This document shows, piece by piece, positions 8,563 through 16,334 of a stretch of DNA of 22,357 bases. The position numbers and the translations under genes are program-made. This stretch comes from SSS58A sp041648155 (lineage in GTDB: Bacteria > Krumholzibacteriota > Krumholzibacteriia > Krumholzibacteriales > Krumholzibacteriaceae): contig JBAZPL010000016.1 of the NCBI GenBank assembly GCA_041648155.1, forward strand, positions 1-22,357, in the 5' to 3' direction. Below the pieces are notes generated by a model that did not search any database, was not told the origin of the DNA, and saw only the letters and a program-made list of their open reading frames with translations. The number at the start of each line of letters is the position of its first letter. Position 1 is the first letter of the stretch.

Positions 8563-8642
8563 ATCTGCACCTTTCTCACAAACTTCACGCCGACGTTCCT
8601 GTCTGTAGTAAGCTCGCGCATCGACGAGTCGACTGCAAGCAT
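8559..8642 (-). CDS. Possible 27-residue small ORF between tamB and the barrel fusion
   Basis: The gap after tamB holds an ATG at 8642 directly behind GGGAGG (8646 to 8651). It opens a 27-codon frame (MLAVDSSMRELT to VRKVQM) whose TGA overlaps the GTG start of the next gene as GTGA. The arrangement fits a coupling or leader ORF. However, the Shine-Dalgarno sits only three bases from the ATG, closer than normal, and the peptide resembles nothing I know. It may be only spacer sequence. Confidence 0.3.
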   Translation of the reverse strand: MLAVDSSMRELTTDRNVGVKFVRKVQM

Positions 8643-8650
8643 TATCCTCC

Positions 8651-11600
8651 CTAAAACTCCCATCGGAGCTTGAGATCGACGTTGATCTCGTCCGAGGTCC
8701 GCGGGCTGTTTCCCTGGATAGCCTTCTCGTAATTGCGTATCACTTCCGAACGGATCACAAACAGATTGCTTATCCGGTACTCCACCTCGATCTGGCGGGC
8801 GGACGAGATCGAAAGACCCTGTTTGTACTTCACGTAGAAACCCTGCGAGAGGTATTTCCCGATCCCGATCTTCGTGTTCCGGTAATCCCCCGTACCGGCG
8901 AGCTCGCTCGCGCCGCGGCCGGCCTCGAGCTCGATCGTGACCCCTTCCATCTGGGAGTTGAGCGCCCGCTCGATGTAGTTGGCGGCGAGGTTCTGCGCCG
9001 TGCTCCGCGCGTCCCAGCTCGTTCCCGCTCCTTCCGCCGTGACGACGCCTCCGCCGAGCATCTTCCAGATATCGGTCTCGCTGTAACCGGGATCCTCGTG
9101 GCGAAGCGTGATCCGCGGCTCGAGATCGTCCTGATGCCACTGGAGCGTGAGGTATATCCTTCTTCCCTCCGGATCCCGCGTCTCCGCTTCGATATCGACG
9201 ACGGGACGAAAACTCCCCGCGTAGACGAACTGGAGCTGTCCCGAGGTGATGTTGAATTTGTTGCCGTATACGTTGTACCAGCCGCGCACGAGATTGAGCT
9301 CGCCGCGCAGGTACGTGCCCTTCGCGTCGTGGTACAGCGTCACGTTTCCCTGAAGTTCGACGCGGGCGTCCGGCGTGCGGATCCACGTGTTGCCCGGTAT
9401 CGCAAGATCGATCGCCGCGATATATGACGGCAGCTCGAGGGTGCCGGATTCGGGAGAGGCGGAGAAGCTGCCGAGGTCGTAATACACCTCCGACTCCTTG
9501 ATCTTGCAGGAACCGGTAATCACGGGGAGCACTCTCCCCCCCTCGATTCTCGTGCCGATGCTCACGTTGCCGCTCACAATCGCGAGAATATTCGACAGAC
9601 TCGCGAGAACGAACTCGTTCACGTCGCACGCGACGCGGTATTCCACCGGTTTCCATCCCTTCAGCGAGATCGTGCCCGCGCAGCCGATCGTCCCTTTCTT
9701 TCCCTCGCGGCCGTTGAACCGGGAAATCGTGATGAGCGTATCCGCGATAATGATGCTCGCATTGACCTCGTTGTACTTCTCCTCCATCCCCGAGAGCCGG
9801 AAGCTCGCGCCCATCAGCTCCAGATTACCGTTGAGATGGGGGGACGCGATCGTGCCCGTTACGCCGAGCCGCCCCGAGTACCGTCCGGCCCCCTCCACGA
9901 CGAGATCCGTCACGTCGGAAAGGGCCGCGAGATCCCCTTCGGGAAGGACGAGTTCGAACGCGACGGGGCGTGAGCGCTCGAGTGAATAGAGGAATCGCGC
10001 CGGCTTCAGCGGCACGCTTCCATGGAACGAGCCCGCGTGCGCCGGCGAGACGTTCAGAGTCCCGTCGACCGAGAGCTCGCTACGATCGATCTTCATGTCG
10101 CAATCGACCGAAGGGATCGTGAATGACGAAACGGAGAGCCGGTCGATCCGGCCTTTCAGGGAAACGAGCGGATGCGCGAGGGAATCCGTTATCGAGATTG
10201 ATCCGTCCAGCCGTCCGCCCGAGAGCGCCTTGATCCCGGCGAGGGAAAGAAACGGTACGAGATCGAGATTCTTGCACGAGGATTCGAGCGCCACGCTCGC
10301 CTTCTTGAGCGCGCCCCCGACATCGTCGATCGTCTCGCGAATGGGCATCCCCGATATCCGCCCGCTGAGGCTGAGAGAGCCGGAAGGAGAACCGATGACG
10401 AGGGAATCGATCGCATAGCTTCCTTTCGCGTAATCGGCCCGTATGAGAAGCGTGTCGATGATGAAGGTATCGATGCGGCCGCCTTCGACCGCGATATCGA
10501 TATCGAGATCGGGATCGGCGTACGGACCGGAGCAAAGGATCGTGCCGCGCGCCTTCCCGGCGAGCGGCGTTTTCAGGAGCCCGGCGCGGTTGAGAAGATC
10601 GAACCCGAGCCGTTCGAACGCGAAGCTTCCCCGAACGGTCTTCGACGAAAGGCCAACGTCGCCATTGACGTATGCGGCTCCCGCTTTTGAATGGAACTGG
10701 ATATCGTCGAAACGCACGAGGCTGTCGCCGATGAAAACGGTGAACGCGCCTCCGCCGATCCACGTTTCCCCGAGCGATTCCAGCGTGCATTCCTTGAATC
10801 TCACCGTTGCGTCCGTGCCTTCGGTCTCGATCTCGGCGCTGATGGCCGCCTTGAAATCCTCCCTCGACAGGTTGAGTCTCCTGATGGTGCCCGCCGTGCC
10901 CCGAAAATCGAGCGAGAGGGAAAGCCCCGTGAATTTCACCGGTCCGATGCTGCACCCCGGCCCATCGAGATCGAACAGAACCGTGAAGTCGGAGTTCTTC
11001 TCGACCGCGAGCCTCACCGCGCCCGCGGGGATTAACGCTCCGTGGTACGAGAGATTGCCGCATGAACCGTTCATGCGCAGGTCCCATTCGTCGAGCGTCC
11101 CCTCCCAGCGCCCGTTGAGCGTCGCGTCCGCGCGGTACTCCTCGATGTCGAAATATGCGAAAATCGTATCGCTCGCCTTGCATTCTACGTCGAAAATGAA
11201 CGATACCGCGTCAGCGCCGACGAACGTGCCGCTCCCGGATATCGTGTGCGTCGGATGAGAAATCAAGATCTCGTCGGCCTTGAGCGTGTCGTTCGCGTAC
11301 GAACCCCGCGCGCTCGCTTCCGCGAACGGAAAGCCGAGCAATTCCCCTTCGCCGAGATCAAGCGTGAAGGAAAGCGACTCATCCTGGACCCGATAGTCCA
11401 GGTTCACCGCGCCGTCGAACCTCGTCTCGGGGAGCTCTCGCCCGGGTACGAACCCCTTGCTGAGATCGAGCCCCCGCACGTCGACATCGAGGCCCAGAAC
11501 GCTGGGCGCCTCGAGCGTATATGTCCCGCGCCCCTCGACGCGGGCGCCGTTGACGACGCCGTTCAAACTGTCGAGCCGGATGACGTTCCCTTCGCGGAAC

Positions 11601-12556
11601 AGGTTGATCCCGAAATCGCTCAGGGCGTAACCCGAAATGACGCCGCTCACTACGCCATCGAGCCGGAATCGTTCGATCGTTCCCTTCACGGTGAGCGAGC
11701 CCTTGAACTCTCCGTAATGGGAAGTTTCGATCTGAAGAATCCGCGTGATCTCTCCGATGTTGATCGGACCGGCCTCGACGACGAGATTGAAAAGCCGCGA
11801 CGCAGGCACGATCGTTCCGCTCGCCGTGAATGCCGATTCGTCGAGCACGACGGCGAGGCTGTCGAGGAGGATCCGCGAGGCGGCAGGCGCCGCGGCGCCT
11901 TGCCTCCGCGGTTCCCGGACGAACGTGACGATCCCCTTGAGACTTCTCAGTGCGAAGTGACGGCCGGTGTTCTCTGCCGATCCCTGCGCGACGGTGACGT
12001 GGAGTTCCGTCGCGCGACTCCGGATCGACCCCACGAGGTTCAGATCGTCGAGCACGTCCACTTTCTCCGTTCCCTGCACGATCAGGCGCGCGTTCTCGAC
12101 GGTGAACAGTTTGACGTCGAACGACGGCAACTCGCCCTTCCCCGCTCCGAAGGACGGCACGATGAGTGTCCCGGTCGAATCGGTCCTGAGACGGAGCACC
12201 GGATCGATCAGGGATAATCCATCGATTTTCCGCGAACGCCTCGTGAGGGCTCCCCAACTGTACCTGATCGAGACCTCCCCGGCGCGAAAGAGGTCGAATG
12301 ACCCCTCGGGACCGGCATAGCGTACCTTCACTCCCTGGAGCGTCATGTCCTGAAAGACGCTCCCCTCCATGCGATCGATCGTGAGGGTGAAGGGGGTTCC
12401 GTCGAGGAAACGGCCCGAGACGATCCTCCCGACGCGGTGCGCGAAGAAACTCGTCCGGAGACCGAAAAAGAGCGTCATGAACACGACGAGAATGATTCCG
12501 AGGACGAGAAGGAACCGCCGCATCGAACCTCTGCGCGGGGTGCTGTTCTCGTTCAC
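8651..12556 (-). CDS. tamB: TamB-like translocation and assembly module protein (DUF490 family)
   Basis: TamB-family proteins anchor in the inner membrane, span the periplasm as a long hydrophobic beta groove and work with an Omp85 partner in outer-membrane assembly or lipid transport. The 1301-residue product is close to the E. coli length. One N-terminal transmembrane segment (about residues 13 to 33, after MRR) is followed by more than 1100 residues of short alternating beta strands. The C-terminal DUF490-like region includes GGGVVTAEG and ELEAGRG, and the chain ends in phenylalanine (KLRWEF). The start is a GTG at 12556 with GGAGG eight bases upstream (complement of 12565 to 12569). It begins 22 bases after the stop of the tamA-like gene, so the two are very likely cotranscribed partners. 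The tamB call rests on size, topology and neighbourhood; sequence conservation in this family is low. Confidence 0.88.
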   Translation of the reverse strand: MNENSTPRRGSMRRFLLVLGIILVVFMTLFFGLRTSFFAHRVGRIVSGRFLDGTPFTLTIDRMEGSVFQDMTLQGVKVRYAGPEGSFDLFRAGEVSIRYSWGALTRRSRKIDGLSLIDPVLRLRTDSTGTLIVPSFGAGKGELPSFDVKLFTVENARLIVQGTEKVDVLDDLNLVGSIRSRATELHVTVAQGSAENTGRHFALRSLKGIVTFVREPRRQGAAAPAASRILLDSLAVVLDESAFTASGTIVPASRLFNLVVEAGPINIGEITRILQIETSHYGEFKGSLTVKGTIERFRLDGVVSGVISGYALSDFGINLFREGNVIRLDSLNGVVNGARVEGRGTYTLEAPSVLGLDVDVRGLDLSKGFVPGRELPETRFDGAVNLDYRVQDESLSFTLDLGEGELLGFPFAEASARGSYANDTLKADEILISHPTHTISGSGTFVGADAVSFIFDVECKASDTIFAYFDIEEYRADATLNGRWEGTLDEWDLRMNGSCGNLSYHGALIPAGAVRLAVEKNSDFTVLFDLDGPGCSIGPVKFTGLSLSLDFRGTAGTIRRLNLSREDFKAAISAEIETEGTDATVRFKECTLESLGETWIGGGAFTVFIGDSLVRFDDIQFHSKAGAAYVNGDVGLSSKTVRGSFAFERLGFDLLNRAGLLKTPLAGKARGTILCSGPYADPDLDIDIAVEGGRIDTFIIDTLLIRADYAKGSYAIDSLVIGSPSGSLSLSGRISGMPIRETIDDVGGALKKASVALESSCKNLDLVPFLSLAGIKALSGGRLDGSISITDSLAHPLVSLKGRIDRLSVSSFTIPSVDCDMKIDRSELSVDGTLNVSPAHAGSFHGSVPLKPARFLYSLERSRPVAFELVLPEGDLAALSDVTDLVVEGAGRYSGRLGVTGTIASPHLNGNLELMGASFRLSGMEEKYNEVNASIIIADTLITISRFNGREGKKGTIGCAGTISLKGWKPVEYRVACDVNEFVLASLSNILAIVSGNVSIGTRIEGGRVLPVITGSCKIKESEVYYDLGSFSASPESGTLELPSYIAAIDLAIPGNTWIRTPDARVELQGNVTLYHDAKGTYLRGELNLVRGWYNVYGNKFNITSGQLQFVYAGSFRPVVDIEAETRDPEGRRIYLTLQWHQDDLEPRITLRHEDPGYSETDIWKMLGGGVVTAEGAGTSWDARSTAQNLAANYIERALNSQMEGVTIELEAGRGASELAGTGDYRNTKIGIGKYLSQGFYVKYKQGLSISSARQIEVEYRISNLFVIRSEVIRNYEKAIQGNSPRTSDEINVDLKLRWEF

Positions 12557-12578
12557 GGATCGATCCTCCAGCCGGGCG

Positions 12579-14501
12579 TTAGAATATCTGCCCGAGGCTT
12601 ATGTGAATCCGGTAATCGAAGTCCATATCTTCGGCCCTCTTCAACGGAAACCCGATATCGAATCGCAGCGGCCCGACCGGTGTATAGTATCTGAACCCTA
12701 TCCCCGCCCCGTACATGTAATCCCCGCGCGTCACATCCGCTCGATCGGCCGTGATGCGGAAATCCGAAAGACGGATCTCCTCGACGCTGTTCCACACGGT
12801 ACCGCCGTCGAGAAAGACCGCCGCGCCGAAATTGTACCGGGCAAGATACGGAATCGGGAACCTGAGCTCCGCGTTCGTCAAAAGCGTGACCCTTCCTCCC
12901 CGCGGTTCGAGATTGGAGCCGAGCGGCCCGAGGGAGTTCTCCCGGTATCCCCTGACCGAGTTGCCGCCGCCGGCGAAGAACCGGCTCTCGATCGGAAGCC
13001 CCGTTTCGCTCGATGCGCCGAACGCGTCGGCGTAGCCCGTATGCACGCGCCATGCGAATACGCTTCCTCTCCCCAGAAGCGCGTAGCGCCGCACCGATCC
13101 GACGAGAGAATAGTAATTATCTTCGCCGCCGAGGAATCCGCCGGTGAAGCGCCCCTCTCCCGTCACATACGTTCCCCGCTGCGGATTGAAATAGAAGTCC
13201 CTCGTATCGCGCGCAAACGTCGTGAACAACGCGCGTTGCCGGGAACGCGATTTTTCCTCCTCGACCTCGAGACGCTGGATCCGCTCGATCGAATACCCGA
13301 AGAGAAGCGACGTCTGCCTCGAAAAGCGCCGCGCGATCCTCGCCGTGAGGCCGAGATCCTTGATGATGACCGGCTCGACCATCGCGTCCCGTTCATAGAA
13401 CGCGCCGAGGGAGAAAGTGTTCCATGTCCCGAGAGCATGGGGAAATCCGAGCTCCCCCTCGTGCCGCACGTACTCGCTTCTGAAGTCGATGTTATTTGTG
13501 GATAATTCGTTGTTCCGAAAGAGCTGGAACGCATATGAGGACTTGAGCGAGAAAACGTTCCCCGTTCCGAAAACGTTCCGCTGCCCCCATTCTCCGAAGA
13601 GGCGGTTTCCGTATATGTTCCCGGCGCCTACTCCGGTTTCGATGTATCCCATTTTGCGCTCGCGCACCTTGACGAGAAGATCGACTTCGCGCCGCGCGAG
13701 GTCGATGGAATCCGGTTCGATCTCGACCGAGTTGAAGTAACCGGTGTCGTAAAGGTTCTGCGTGCTTTCGACCACGTTCTTCTCCCTGAATATCTCTCCC
13801 CGCGCGAGAATGAGCTCCCGCCGCACGAGATCCTCGCGCACCGTCTTCGTTCCCGACACGCGCGTGTCGCGTATGCGCATGGCGTCGCCGACCGTGATCG
13901 TCCAATCGATGTCGATATCTGTCGAATCCACGCGAACCTCTTGCGTTACCTTTGCCCCGAGGTATCCGTTCTCGAAGAACTTGCTCAAGAGAACGTATCG
14001 ATCGGCTTCGAGGAGGTTGGGATTATAGGGCGCCCCGGGGACAAGATTGAGACCCTTTGTGAGATCCGCCTCGCGTATGAGACCCTGCCCGGCGAAGCGG
14101 AGCGCGCGCACGACGGATCGCGGCCCCTCGATGACCAGGATGCGTATCTTCACCGAGCGTGATTTCTTGTACGGCACGACCGACTCGATCGTCACCTGCG
14201 CCTCGAAGAATCCGCTCATACGGTAGAACGCTTCGAGCGCCACGACGTCGCGGCGTAGAAAGTCGCGGCGATACTTCGGCTGCCTGAAGATCCGGTAGAA
14301 GCGCGCCTCTTTCGTGCGCATCCGCTTCATGAGAGCCGCGTCGTCGAAGCTCATATTGCCGAGAATCTCGATTCGTTTTATCGTGGGGAACTCTACGCCG
14401 AATTCAGCCGCCGACGCCCCGGAGGGACCGCCTAGAAATGCGACGACGCACGCAGCGATTCCCGCTGCGACGGCGGTCCGTATCAGGGCGTTGAAACGCA
14501 T
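12579..14501 (-). CDS. tamA: Omp85-family outer-membrane protein with three POTRA domains (TamA-like)
   Basis: This is an outer-membrane assembly barrel. From the ATG at 14501 the product has 640 residues: a signal peptide (ending near GASAAEF), three POTRA-like repeats, and a barrel of roughly 360 residues ending in LGQIF. The repeats start near the segments IKRIEILGNMS, VRALRFAG and IRDTRVSG. The Omp85 loop-6 motif is GGGNSVRGY (511 to 519). Near the end, GFRYYTPVGPLRFDIGFPL is typical of BamA/TamA. Three POTRAs and an adjacent tamB favour TamA, though this slot after rseP is where bamA sits in many Gram-negative genomes, so a BamA role is possible. The frame stays open 18 codons to an ATG at 14555. 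A TTG at 14513 with AAGG six bases before it is another candidate. ATG 14501 gives the cleanest signal peptide. Confidence 0.9.
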   Translation of the reverse strand: MRFNALIRTAVAAGIAACVVAFLGGPSGASAAEFGVEFPTIKRIEILGNMSFDDAALMKRMRTKEARFYRIFRQPKYRRDFLRRDVVALEAFYRMSGFFEAQVTIESVVPYKKSRSVKIRILVIEGPRSVVRALRFAGQGLIREADLTKGLNLVPGAPYNPNLLEADRYVLLSKFFENGYLGAKVTQEVRVDSTDIDIDWTITVGDAMRIRDTRVSGTKTVREDLVRRELILARGEIFREKNVVESTQNLYDTGYFNSVEIEPDSIDLARREVDLLVKVRERKMGYIETGVGAGNIYGNRLFGEWGQRNVFGTGNVFSLKSSYAFQLFRNNELSTNNIDFRSEYVRHEGELGFPHALGTWNTFSLGAFYERDAMVEPVIIKDLGLTARIARRFSRQTSLLFGYSIERIQRLEVEEEKSRSRQRALFTTFARDTRDFYFNPQRGTYVTGEGRFTGGFLGGEDNYYSLVGSVRRYALLGRGSVFAWRVHTGYADAFGASSETGLPIESRFFAGGGNSVRGYRENSLGPLGSNLEPRGGRVTLLTNAELRFPIPYLARYNFGAAVFLDGGTVWNSVEEIRLSDFRITADRADVTRGDYMYGAGIGFRYYTPVGPLRFDIGFPLKRAEDMDFDYRIHISLGQIF

Positions 14502-14506
14502 ATCAA

Positions 14507-14535
14507 TTGACAACTTCGCCCTTGGCCTGTACCGT
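14507..14535 (+). promoter_or_regulatory. Candidate promoter for the plus-strand lipoprotein gene
   Basis: A perfect TTGACA (14507 to 14512) is followed after 17 bases by TACCGT (14530 to 14535), which matches only three of six -10 positions. It lies just behind the tamA start and points at the lipoprotein gene. The -10 is poor, so confidence is low. Confidence 0.3.
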
Positions 14536-14553
14536 GCACGCAGGGTGTGAATC

Positions 14554-14976
14554 ATGACACGGATGCAAGCCGCGCAGAAAATACCGTCCGCCTCCCGCCA
14601 TGCGCGAGCGATGCGCCTCTGCGGGAGGAAGCTTCCTTTGCGCGCACCTTTCCTCGCGGCGGTTGCGCTTCTCTTTCTGTACTCCTGCCAGAGTCCCGAT
14701 CCCGTCGCCAGGGAAAAGGAACGAACCCTGACTCCTGATGAGCGTTACCTCGTCGATTATTATATGAAAATAATCGAATTTGAAAAGCTTCTCCATGACA
14801 ATCCGGCCTCCCGTGAAGAGAAAAGGAAAGAGCTCGATGAGAATCTGGACCGGGAGCGGATGCGGAGAACGCTCGCCGAGCTTGAGAAAAAACCTGAACG
14901 GTGGCTCGCAATATACTATCGAATAAACGAATTACAATATCGCGCACTCCAGAATCCGCCTAGCGGACAAGATTGA
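14554..14976 (+). CDS. Small predicted lipoprotein, function unknown
   Basis: This is the only convincing plus-strand gene. The product carries a basic stretch, a hydrophobic run (FLAAVALLFL) and a lipobox YSC, so Cys45 of the long form would be lipidated after signal peptidase II cleavage. The mature part is charged and probably helical: a TPDERYLVDYY segment, a Lys/Glu-rich middle (REEKRKELDEN) and a second helix ending NELQYRAL. The ATG at 14554 has AGGGTG upstream but leaves a 44-residue leader. The ATG at 14611 gives an ordinary 25-residue lipoprotein signal and may be the true start. The gene diverges from tamA and meets rseP tail to tail, overlapping it by 17 bases. Its middle is clearly more AT-rich than its neighbours. 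I do not recognise the family. Its position suggests an envelope role, which is inference. Confidence 0.7.
   Translation: MTRMQAAQKIPSASRHARAMRLCGRKLPLRAPFLAAVALLFLYSCQSPDPVAREKERTLTPDERYLVDYYMKIIEFEKLLHDNPASREEKRKELDENLDRERMRRTLAELEKKPERWLAIYYRINELQYRALQNPPSGQD
14754..14786 (-). promoter_or_regulatory. Candidate promoter of the tamA operon with an overlapping inverted repeat
   Basis: On the minus strand TTTTCA (14781 to 14786, four of six matches) precedes a perfect TATAAT (14759 to 14764) by 16 bases. An 8-base inverted repeat, CGATTATT and AATAATCG (14754 to 14761 and 14769 to 14776), spans the -10 and part of the spacer, as an operator would. Initiation near 14752 would give a leader of about 250 bases before tamA. 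The site lies within the lipoprotein coding region on the other strand. Confidence 0.4.
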
Positions 14977-16324
14977 ATATATCGACCGATAGAATGAATA
15001 CCATGAGGACGATCAGAATGACGAATCCCGCCTGCGTCAGCACTGTCTGAACCTTCTTCCCCAGCTTTCGCCTCGTGACGAGCTCAACAAGGCCGAGAAC
15101 GAAGTGTCCCCCGTCAAACGGAAGTATGGGCAGGAGATTGAATATGGCCAGGTTGAGCGAGAAGAACGCAAGGAAATAGATGAGGTAATTGAATCCCCAG
15201 CGGATCATGTCTCCCGCCATGACCCCCACGCGGAGAGGTCCGCCGATCGCCCGTATCGTTGCGTGCCCCGAGAAAAGCTTGCCGAGGAAATCGATGATCG
15301 AATTGAAGAGATTCGCGAACGCTCTCGAGCCGTAGACGACCGCCTCGCCGATGGAAATCCTCACCTTCTCGTAGTAGGGGCTGATGCCGATCTGCCCCAC
15401 CTTTACGACATCGAGGCGCTCCCCTTCGGCTGCCGCCTCTCCCGCCGCGGGCGTGATCACGGACGTGTGAATCTTCCCCCCGTATTCCCAGACGAACTTC
15501 ATGGGCCGCCCCGGTCTCGGCAGAATCCGGTCCTCGAGTTCGGAGTATTTCGTCACCGTCGTGTCGTTGATCGAGAGGATCGTCGCGCCGGTGCGCAGGC
15601 CCGCGCGCTCCGCGGGACTCTGCTTCTTGACGTCGCCGATGCGCGCGGGAAGTTGCGATATGATCCCTATTCTCCAGGCCTCGCTCTCCGCGTCGTACCG
15701 GGGTTTGATTTCGATCGACAGGGTGTCGGCGCCGCGGTCAAGCACGTACCGGGAGCTCTCTCCCTTCTTCCCGGCGAGGATCTTCTCGATCTGTCCCCAG
15801 TACCTGAGACGCTCGCCGTCGATCGAGAGAATCGTATCTCCGACCCGCAGTCCGGCTTGCTCGGCGGGGCTATCCCGCTCGACCTCCTGAACCGCAGTGC
15901 TCGGATTTACGTATATTCCCTCGACATACAGGCTGATTATGTACACGAGCAGCGCGAGGATGAAGTTCATCGCGGGGCCCGCGAGCACGACCGACATCCT
16001 GCGCAGCGGCGCCTTGTTCCGGTACATGCGATCGGGAGGAACATCAAGTTCGCTCGCCGTCCCGCGTGCCTGATCCTTCGCCGCGCGCGCTTCGTCTTCC
16101 GTTTCGCTCAACTCCCCCGCAAACTTCACGTAGCCCCCGAATGGCAGCGCGCTGATCGCGTACTCGGTCTCGCCGACCTTCCTGCGCAGCAGCTTCGGCC
16201 CGAATCCGAACGAGAAGGTCACCACGTAGATACGGTTGAGCTTCGCGACGATGAAATGACCGAACTCGTGCACGAAAACAACGATGCCGAGGACGAAGAA
16301 AAACGCCGCCAGGGTGAGTATCAT
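14960..16324 (-). CDS. rseP: Site-2 intramembrane zinc protease RseP
   Basis: RseP cuts transmembrane segments of anti-sigma factors and remnant signal peptides inside the inner membrane. The 454-residue product has the family length. The zinc motif HEFGH is at residues 19 to 23 in the first transmembrane segment, and the second motif NLLPILPFDGGHF (396 to 408) supplies the aspartate ligand Asp404. Between them lie two PDZ-like domains with AGLRVGDTILSIDGE and AGLRTGATILSIND. Further conserved segments are FGFGP near residue 40 and ALPFGGYVKFAGE. The ATG at 16324 lies 10 bases after the dxr stop, with GGAGG only four bases before it. It closes the pyrH-to-rseP cluster. No anti-sigma gene is visible here, so its substrate cannot be inferred, and I see no convincing terminator after it. 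Confidence 0.97.
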   Translation of the reverse strand: MILTLAAFFFVLGIVVFVHEFGHFIVAKLNRIYVVTFSFGFGPKLLRRKVGETEYAISALPFGGYVKFAGELSETEDEARAAKDQARGTASELDVPPDRMYRNKAPLRRMSVVLAGPAMNFILALLVYIISLYVEGIYVNPSTAVQEVERDSPAEQAGLRVGDTILSIDGERLRYWGQIEKILAGKKGESSRYVLDRGADTLSIEIKPRYDAESEAWRIGIISQLPARIGDVKKQSPAERAGLRTGATILSINDTTVTKYSELEDRILPRPGRPMKFVWEYGGKIHTSVITPAAGEAAAEGERLDVVKVGQIGISPYYEKVRISIGEAVVYGSRAFANLFNSIIDFLGKLFSGHATIRAIGGPLRVGVMAGDMIRWGFNYLIYFLAFFSLNLAIFNLLPILPFDGGHFVLGLVELVTRRKLGKKVQTVLTQAGFVILIVLMVFILSVDIFNLVR

Positions 16325-16334
16325 GAATCCTCCA

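Noticed and set aside
8643..9656. 365-codon minus-strand frame overlapping the end of tamB
   Set aside because: Shadow of tamB in another frame. Only its last 27 codons, which lie in the intergenic gap, are kept as a weak candidate.
10080..11183. 367-codon minus-strand frame inside tamB
   Set aside because: Arg/Gly-rich shadow in a second frame of tamB.
14910..14937. Second promoter-like pair on the minus strand (TTGTAA, 16 bases, TATATT)
   Set aside because: It is reasonable by hexamer match but lies about 400 bases from tamA in an AT-rich patch near the rseP end. The site at 14759 to 14786 has a perfect -10 and is closer.
14552..14947. 131-codon minus-strand frame opposite the lipoprotein gene
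   Set aside because: No domain or signal peptide is seen, whereas the plus strand has a lipobox and a coherent helical protein.
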